Part shown: piece after piece, positions 57,701 through 64,000 of the stretch
How the letters are laid out: the number at the start of each line of letters is the position of its first letter
Position numbering within the stretch: the stretch's first letter is position 1
Assembly (NCBI GenBank): GCA_001584585.1
Contig: LSYV01000022.1
Location: 767,798-831,797 of the forward strand
DNA: 64,000 nucleotides
Origin: Gonium pectorale
Taxonomy: Eukaryota > Chlorophyta > Chlorophyceae > Chlamydomonadales > Volvocaceae
Direction of reading: 5' to 3'
Program-made: the position numbers and the translations under genes
Notes under the pieces: generated by a model
Told to the model about the DNA's origin: nothing
What the model saw: only the letters and a program-made list of their open reading frames with translations
Databases searched by the model: none

Positions 57701-59401
57701 GATTGAGCCCCGGTGGCGAGCGCCCTCACAGGCAAAGATGGCACTGTGTGTTGGCGTTACAAAGGACGTGCTCAAGGCGAGTGCAAGCCAGCAAGCACCG
57801 ATCACGAGATCGACGCGAGGAAGCGTCTGCACGAGATGGTTCAGACGCTTCCTCAACAGGCCGAAACAAGGACACTACTGGTAGCCGTGTGCCATCATCG
57901 TGTGCCACCCGCGCGGGCCCGAGCATCCCGCACGGTGATAAGAACATGCCGGAGAGGCCCACCTGCGGTGCCGTACGTTACCATGTCCCAGCCCTGCATG
58001 ACGGGCTGAAAGCAGCGGCCAATGCCAGTGTGACAGTACGGCGTCGGACTCAGGGTTACGTTTTGACGCGTCCTCCCGCCGGACGTGGTGTCCGCCGGCC
58101 GGGGGGCGCTATTCCAGGCCGAGGTGGCAAACTGCCGTACACGAGTACGAGCGGGCCAGGGACACGGGAAATGGGCATGGTTGGATGGGAGTCAGGAAGG
58201 AGGCCAAGTCGACCGATCAGCGGGTCAGAGGATTGTTGGTGCAGAAGGCTTGGTCGCAGGGCTATGATAGCGTGCATACGTCCCAGCGTACCCGATGACC
58301 GGCAGCGGCAGCCCCGCACACGCTTTTACTATTTAGGCCCTATGCTGCATCCGAACGTGACGATGGACATGGCAAAAGCAATATTGCGACGAATCCACTA
58401 CTTTAAGAGATCTCCTTACGTCTAGCGGCATGCAGAGGATGAGGTGGTCAACAATGTCCTCCCACACAATCTGCGTGCTGTTGGGCGACTGGCCGAAGAA
58501 GTCGTACTGGGGGATGATGCGCGAGAAGAGGTTCAACAGAGAAAGTCTGCGGAAGGTCATGGTCACGTTTGGCGCCAGGACGACCTGTGGGAAGTGGGCA
58601 TGGGGACCGTACGGCTTAGCCTGAGCTTGGACTGTGGAGTAGGAGGGACGAGACGGGATGCTGCGCAGGCGCTACAGGCGCAGCCAAGCAACAGGTGCGT
58701 TGAAATTGCGAGGGCAAAGAACAAAACCTCGAAGTTGGTAAGGAGGGGCACGAGCGGATTGTACACAGTCCAGTGGGCGTGCGGGCGTGCGTTTTTTGTG
58801 TGAATGGCGTTCTTGTCAAGTCTTTTGTAAGCGTGGAGAGTGGGTAGCATGAGGGCTTGCGAGGGATGCTAAGCGGAAATATGTGACCACTGCTTACTTA
58901 CTTTTCCAGCAATGAAGCTGAAGTCCAGCTCCGGGAAGACCTCCCACGCCGTGCCCTCACCGGAGTCCACAAGCACGTCTCGTGACACATTCACAGCAGC
59001 CCATGTATTTGCCCAGAACTCCTACGATATGGCATCACCATATTTACAAAACCTTCATCAGCAAACACACAGCATCGAGGCCAGTGGTCCGCAGTCCATC
59101 AGCCCCTTTGCCCCCTCTTTGTCGCTCCCTCATGACCGCTCACCCTTGCCCCCTTCCCTTCCCTTCCACACGCTCCAATGAAGTGCAGGTGATCTAGTCC
59201 CACCTGCTGAAGCTTGAAACCGCGGAACACGGAGATGTGCCTGACGCTCTGATTTACAAGGGCCCGGTAAAACTCATACTCGTTTCCAACTATGAATGTC
59301 GAAGCACCGACGAGTGCGCCCCAGGCGATTGGCAGCAAGAGAGCGGCGACGATGCTGCTATGTAAGCGACTTGCGACCCGGCTGCGCTGTGTGCGTAGCA
59401 T
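51775..59401 (-). CDS. Receptor-like protein kinase, TKL (Raf-like) group, algal type
   Basis: Single-pass membrane receptor kinase; ligand unknown. Seventeen in-phase exons: 59401-59204, 59021-58902, 58584-58420, 58131-57963, 57658-57603, 57304-57254, 56883-56775, 56501-55594, 55346-55191, 54854-54585, 54382-54260, 54126-53949, 53688-53636, 53356-53254, 52731-52639, 52221-52085, 51816-51775; 976 residues. A signal peptide (about 1-33, SSIVAALLLPIAWGALVGA) precedes an ectodomain with NVS/NVT sites, VVLAPNVTMTFRRLSL and a cysteine-bearing end (YCHTGIGRCF; YRIVWNNAWTVCDGF; DCIDRLGPDMCYA). The membrane helix is about 280-304 (AGLIAGCVVAGCALLLAVGL), followed by a Ser/Ala linker. The kinase domain (about 580-975) has GSGSFGKVYKG, VAVKV, a 90-residue insert after the beta4 region, VVHGDLKPGNILL (HGD for HRD, usual in this algal group), LADFGLSRAL, GTVSYMCPE and ALARRCWDKDPAVRPAMSEV. 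The conserved subdomain IX Asp is Cys (SCVYSYG, about residue 894). A LINE fragment lies in intron 52732-53253. Confidence 0.92.
52860..52945 (-). mobile_element. LINE 3' fragment (copy f) in an RLK intron
   Basis: On the plus strand CGTCCGTCAAAGCGGGG followed by CATGGACGAAATGCGAATG and a GGGGTGGG block matches the 3' UTR of the 41007 element. GGGGACGAAATGCGAAT is duplicated within it. The minus-strand tail reads GACGGACGAAGTACCTGAAA. It is in sense orientation relative to the RLK gene, within intron 52732-53253. Confidence 0.75.
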
Positions 59402-60710
59402 ATCGACCAGCTAAGTGCGGTCGGTTCCGCAAAGGCTGCGCTGCGCTCAATGGGGGGGCTTACATAAGACAACGCCGCGGTGGGGCGAAGAGTTGCTAGC
59501 TTGCTACCATTCACATTGATTTGTAGTTTTTGTACACCATAGCTCAAAAGCAGAGTAAGTGTGTCAGGGCGCTCGTTCGTCTCTCCCGCAACCGTCCGCA
59601 GTTCGCTGAGTTGCTTTCTACACGAATTGACTTCTACCTTGTGTAAACCGCGGCATCAAATGCACGATGAGTGCGTCAGGACAATGTGTCCTGCAACCGT
59701 TGGGCCGGTGTGGCTACGGCTGCTACAAGGTACACTAACAGCAAATAACTTCTCCATTACAGTGTGAGGATGTTTAGGCGGAATAGGTTTGCGGAATAGC
59801 CACAGACATGGACGTAACCTCTGTTGAGCGCATACAGTGCAACTTGTGTATTCGAGCAGCGCAGCAGGCAGCGTCAATGTTTGCTTTGTCACTGCCTACT
59901 GCTGCCAGCTTCACCCACTAAACAGCCACCACTACCGTATGCAACAAATCCATCTTGCCGGAATACGGCCTTAGCAAACACTCGGTGATTGCAACAACGG
60001 CATCTCATTCTGCAAGACCGCTTTGAAGGGTAACGCAGGTGACCCGAACCAGGCCAGGAACCGCACGAGCTCGTACTCTGTTCGCATATGCTCAGCAAGA
60101 GTATGGGTGTACCATGTAAGGGCCCTAAACCGTGATCGTACACGTGATACACATCTGGCGAAAAGCATTGTTCACGTTGATGAGCGCCACACACGCAGCA
60201 AGTCCCACTCAGAACCTCGAAACGCTGCAAGCCCAGCCGTCCCACGCACGCTGAGTCTGTACCGAAGTGTTCACAAACATGCAGAGAGCAAAGCAAAGCA
60301 CTAAAGGGAAGGGGGAGAAAAAATGCATTGAGGAAAAGGGCCGAGGCGATGCCAGGCCAAATTGGGCGAGAGCAGGCCGCTACCGGTATATTCCCGGTCA
60401 GGAAGTACTAAGCGACAGGTTAAGACGCCACAAGCAAAAACAAATGTCGGAGCTCCGTAACAAGGAAAGGAATTGGTCGCATACACACCAGGCTCTAATA
60501 ACTTGTCATTTGCGGCTTTGAGACCATCCAGATACCAGAAAGCAGACAGTCTCACTCTTATTGCCATCTCACTTTTGGCAAGTACAGATACCGATGGCGA
60601 TACAGGTAACCCATGGAGGGAAGTGATTGGCACATGGAATCCATCGACAGCATAACGAACAAGGCTGTGACGAGTACACCGTTGTTTATTAGCAGCCCGC
60701 TGTTTAGTAC
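59402..60710. other. Intergenic region between RLK and START-domain genes
   Basis: It should contain the RLK promoter near 59400-59560 and the 3' UTR of the START-domain gene. TTACA at 59757-59761 is a candidate minus-strand poly(A) signal. No exon is recognised. Confidence 0.4.
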
Positions 60711-63314
60711 TCACGCGCACACTGCCTGAGCCACCACGTGCACCGCGCCTGGCGCCGCTGCCTCGCCAGAAGAGATCGTCGCCGCTCCAGACTGGTCTTG
60801 GACCTTCTCAGCCAATCCCTCAGCAGGCGTATTCGCGTCGTCACCGGGCGAGACGTTGCTCGCATCCCCCACCGTCATCGCAGCGGCCTTAGGCGTTGCA
60901 CCGCCGCTGGCGGTGCCGCCCGGCGCGTCCCCGCCTTGCTCCTGCCCTTCGTCGCCGTCATCGTCGGACGTCGCCTCGAACGCGAAGCTGGCGACGGCGC
61001 CGTTCGAATGTGCAGCCTCAGACACCGGGCCGCAAAGATCTCGGAGCACGGCCTCCGTTGTGCGGCCGGCGGCGTGACCAGCGCGGACCTGCGGTTTAGA
61101 CGACGGGGCGTACAGGATCCCAAAGACACGCATAAGCATAATGAGTCATGCCGCATCCATGAAGGTTGCGCCGCTTGTGGTGCAAACCCAGATCCATGCA
61201 AGCACATGGAAGTATAGCAGCCATGCATAGCGACACGGAGCGTGCTATGCCCGCAGCGCTCGCACCTTGTCCATTACTACGTTCATGTCGTCCATGACAC
61301 GGCACACCGCGCGCACGCTGATCCCGCGAAGCACGTTGCCCAGGACAGGCAGCGAGGCCAGGAACGACGGCATCCCTGCAGCCGCGCCGGCAGCAACGAG
61401 TAATGTGTAGCACGAGCAGGACAAGCATATACAACCCGATTCAGGTAGCCACGGTATCGATGGGCATCGGCATTCAGGGGGCAACCGAATCTTGCAGGTG
61501 CACATGCTCCTGCTGGCTAGGGTACATATCAATCATAGCAGCCATGCGTGAGGCCATCAAGTACTGCGTTTCCGGCTTGCCACTTCTGCAGGGGTCCGCA
61601 ACGCGCTTGTGCAGGCCCGCCCTACCTTTGGGCAGCACGTCCTGGTGGAGCTCTCCGCGGCAGCCGATGACCTGCCCCGTGGTGGGGTCCCGGACCGAAC
61701 GAAGCTCCCACTTTCCGCTGAACTTTCCCAGCACGTCCTGAACGAGGGAGGTCAGTGAGCAGGGCGTTCATCCAATTGCGGTCGAGCTACGGACTGCGAT
61801 TTTGAATTCGTGTAGGAGGCTCCTGACACTCAAGAGGAACAGAGTATGCTATCAGGGCCCACATACTGCACCCGGGCCCGTGACGCGCACATTGGGCGCA
61901 TCACTTCGACCACAAGGACTGCCTTTCGCATCAGAACGCTCCGCGGATGTGCAGGACTCACGCTTCTCAGGAGGTGGAACTCCGTGCGCAGGCAGTCCGG
62001 GTCGCGCATGTCTTCAACCACTTGGAGCCATGTGCTGTAAGTGCGGCGCATCCACAGCACCTGGATCTCACCCAGCTGCTCCACCTGCATACAGGAAGTC
62101 GACCACAACGTAGGCGTTCCTGATATGTATGGCCTGCTTGGCACTTATGCCGACAGCTTGACCAGTAAAGCACATGCGCAGGCCGAGCTCAGAAGCCCAG
62201 CCCTTCAAAACTTGCCCTGAGTCAGATCCCGCCGGCAGCTTGTACGCTTACAGCATCGCGGTTGTCTTCCATTCGGCAAGGTACCTGCCGGCTTGACTCC
62301 TTGCCTGCTCACGCCTATGCTGCTTGCTACTCTAGACTGTAGGTTAATTACCATGCCGTACGTACACATCATAACACACCCCGCACATGGCGCCTTACCT
62401 GGATTTCTTTGTAGAGGGGCTCGGTCCTAATTACTTTCCGTTGTCCCACCCGCTGGATGTCACGGAAGAGCTTGCTGTTGTCTGATGAGTCGAATAGGTT
62501 TCATGGCAAGGCGAGTACATCTTTAGCGCGTGAGGGACTGCTCGCACGGCTTTTGCTCATGCAGGGGCGGTCGTGGAGCGGTGAATACGGTCGCACATAA
62601 TGTCTGCATGTTATACCGACATTGGCCCGTGGAGCAGCAGTGAAGGAGTCTGCACAGTTCACATGCTTCATATAACAGCTATAACCGGTGCCCAAGCCCA
62701 GACCCGATTCCCCAGCGTCGCAGCCATGTCGTATGAAGCCCGGACCCACGGCCCGCACCGGGGTGAGTGAAGATTGCGAAGGGCACGCTGGGCGGCATCG
62801 GCCAGTCCGCTTGAACGTGAACATGGCATAAGTAGCCGGCCTTGTTGCTGACCGAGACCGAGTAGTGCTTGCCCTTGTCCTTGCTCTCGCCTTCAAGTCC
62901 GGTGGGCGGAGGCGGCAGGGCACGCATGTCCTCGGCATTAGAGCCCGATGCGGCAGGGCCCTACATTGCAATTGGCAGTGCCGCGGGGCGGGTAGGAAGG
63001 AACGGGCGCATGTGGAAGGAACACATCGGGTTGCAAGCCATGCCAGGCACAAGATATCGCAGCCAATTCATGTCCAATAGGTGCCTGGCCGCTCGCTGAT
63101 TGTACACAGGTTAAGGCATCGCTGAAGCGTCACTTAGTTGCGAAAGAATCACCCGCGAGGGAGTTGCGCCTCGAGCTGCGTTTCAGAGCTCGAAACGCAC
63201 CTCAGGGACTTTTAACGTCACTGTAATGGCGTCATCATGCTGCTGTCCCTCCTCGAGCCGAAGCTGTGCAACTCCTCCCAACGCTTCCTGGGCCGAAGTC
63301 GTCTGCTCCGCCAT
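60711..63314 (-). CDS. START/SRPBCC-fold protein (DUF220, polyketide cyclase/COQ10-like)
   Basis: Members of this superfamily have a helix-grip fold that holds lipids or other hydrophobic ligands; the ligand here is unknown. Exons 63314-63201, 62930-62759, 62481-62399, 62084-61962, 61737-61626, 61375-61266 and 61088-60711 join in phase and give 363 residues. The domain (about 50-240) reads KGKHYSVSVSNKAGYLCHVH, ADWPMPPSVPFAIFTHPD, KLFRDIQRVGQRKVIR, VEQLGEIQVLWMRRTYSTWL, LGKFSGKWELRSVRDP and SLPVLGNVLRGISVRAV. This matches plant DUF220 proteins (GKFYSVSLSNRAG..., FEGKWEVEPL) as I remember them. The C-terminal 125 residues are acidic, Ala/Gly-rich and probably disordered. There is no signal peptide or membrane helix. 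The last exon rests on a good acceptor and matching phase. Without it the frame would end 7 residues past the exon 6 donor. Confidence 0.85.
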
Positions 63315-64000
63315 GGTGTTCAGCAGTAGTTCAGCAAGCCTACTAGAAATGCAACCAAAACTGCTGCAAGCAAATTTTTGGTTTTGTGCTGCCGAGAACA
63401 GAAAGGCCTTATTGTAAAAATTACTTGTTGTGAGCAAGGAATACGGGTCGAGCATCGAGCATTCGTGGTTTGGCCCTTTTGGCCAAAGTTCGCAATCAGC
63501 CGTGGATCCGCCGTACGCGTATGGCTGGCTAGTTACGAGGTCAAAGATCAGCTCACAGCTCATCAGGCTTTTAAATGGCCGGGCCCCCGCTCATCCGTTT
63601 CGGTTAGATGCATGTTGATATCGTGGGTGGACGGTTGGAAGTTAGGTTAGGGGGACGCTGGGGGGAATGGGGCTTGCCGCCCCTTTCCCCCCAGCTCCCT
63701 CCCACCTGATGGGGATGGCAGGAAGACTCGGAGCTGGGTGTGGCCAAAATGGTTACATGAGAGCATGTACAGCAAGTCAGTAGGCACAAATGTCTGTGGG
63801 CTTTAATCAATGCAGTACATGGCAAGCACGCCCTTATAAAACACGAAATGAACATGGGCGTGAATGTGGTCACTCAAGACGTCGTGACCCCACACACAAA
63901 CTCCCACGAATAGAAAATTGATTCTTCAAGGCAGCATGTCAATATCTTCAAAATGCCCGGGACCAATCTGCCAATTGGGCAGCTGTCTACTCCACCAAAA
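63315..64000. other. Upstream region of the START-domain gene; nothing else recognised
   Basis: It should hold the promoter and 5' UTR of the minus-strand gene. Runs such as GGGGGACGCTGGGGGGAATG occur near 63650. No exon is recognised up to the window end. Confidence 0.4.

Overview
The window looks like nuclear DNA of a volvocine or chlamydomonad green alga (Chlorophyceae). Evidence: GC-rich DNA with long antisense shadow ORFs, genes of 2 to 17 short exons with GT..AG introns, an intron-containing linker histone gene ending in a histone-type 3' stem-loop, a receptor-like kinase with the algal HGDLKPGN catalytic loop, proteins full of Gly/Ala/Gln/Ser runs, and TGTAA motifs as candidate poly(A) signals. 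Two runs of N (31118-31137, 41337-41633) mark a draft assembly. No bacterial operons, rRNA, tRNA or CRISPR arrays were seen. Exon models were built by hand from splice signals, phase agreement and homology recalled from memory.

Layout, left to right. 1-2655: non-coding, with a dispersed repeat and a LINE 3' fragment. 2656-4160 (+): histone H1, stem-loop at 4249-4264. 5838-10687 (-): 1,530-residue low-complexity protein. 12300-17243 (-): NIMA-related (NEK) kinase, 13 exons. 19146-20067 (-): COX5b of cytochrome c oxidase, lacking the usual zinc cysteines. 22451-23648 (+): small unknown protein. 25110-26263 (-): SOUL haem-binding-type protein, head to head with 26532-40033 (+), a BRCA2 orthologue of about 2,950 residues with about ten BRC repeats and a complete DNA-binding domain. 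40034-42715: tandem duplication and the longest LINE copy. 42716-49487 (+): 1,780-residue multi-pass membrane protein. 51775-59401 (-): 976-residue receptor-like TKL kinase with 17 exons. 60711-63314 (-): START/DUF220-type lipid-binding-fold protein.

The genes do not form one pathway. H1 and BRCA2 act on chromatin and homologous recombination, NEK on cell cycle or cilia, COX5b in mitochondrial respiration, and the RLK and membrane protein at membranes. The main features of interest are the BRCA2 gene with its two classes of BRC repeat, the zinc-ligand-free COX5b, the RLK with a substituted subdomain IX aspartate, and a LINE family seen as six 3' pieces, two of them inside introns in the sense direction, whose tails carry a TGTAACC-like repeat.
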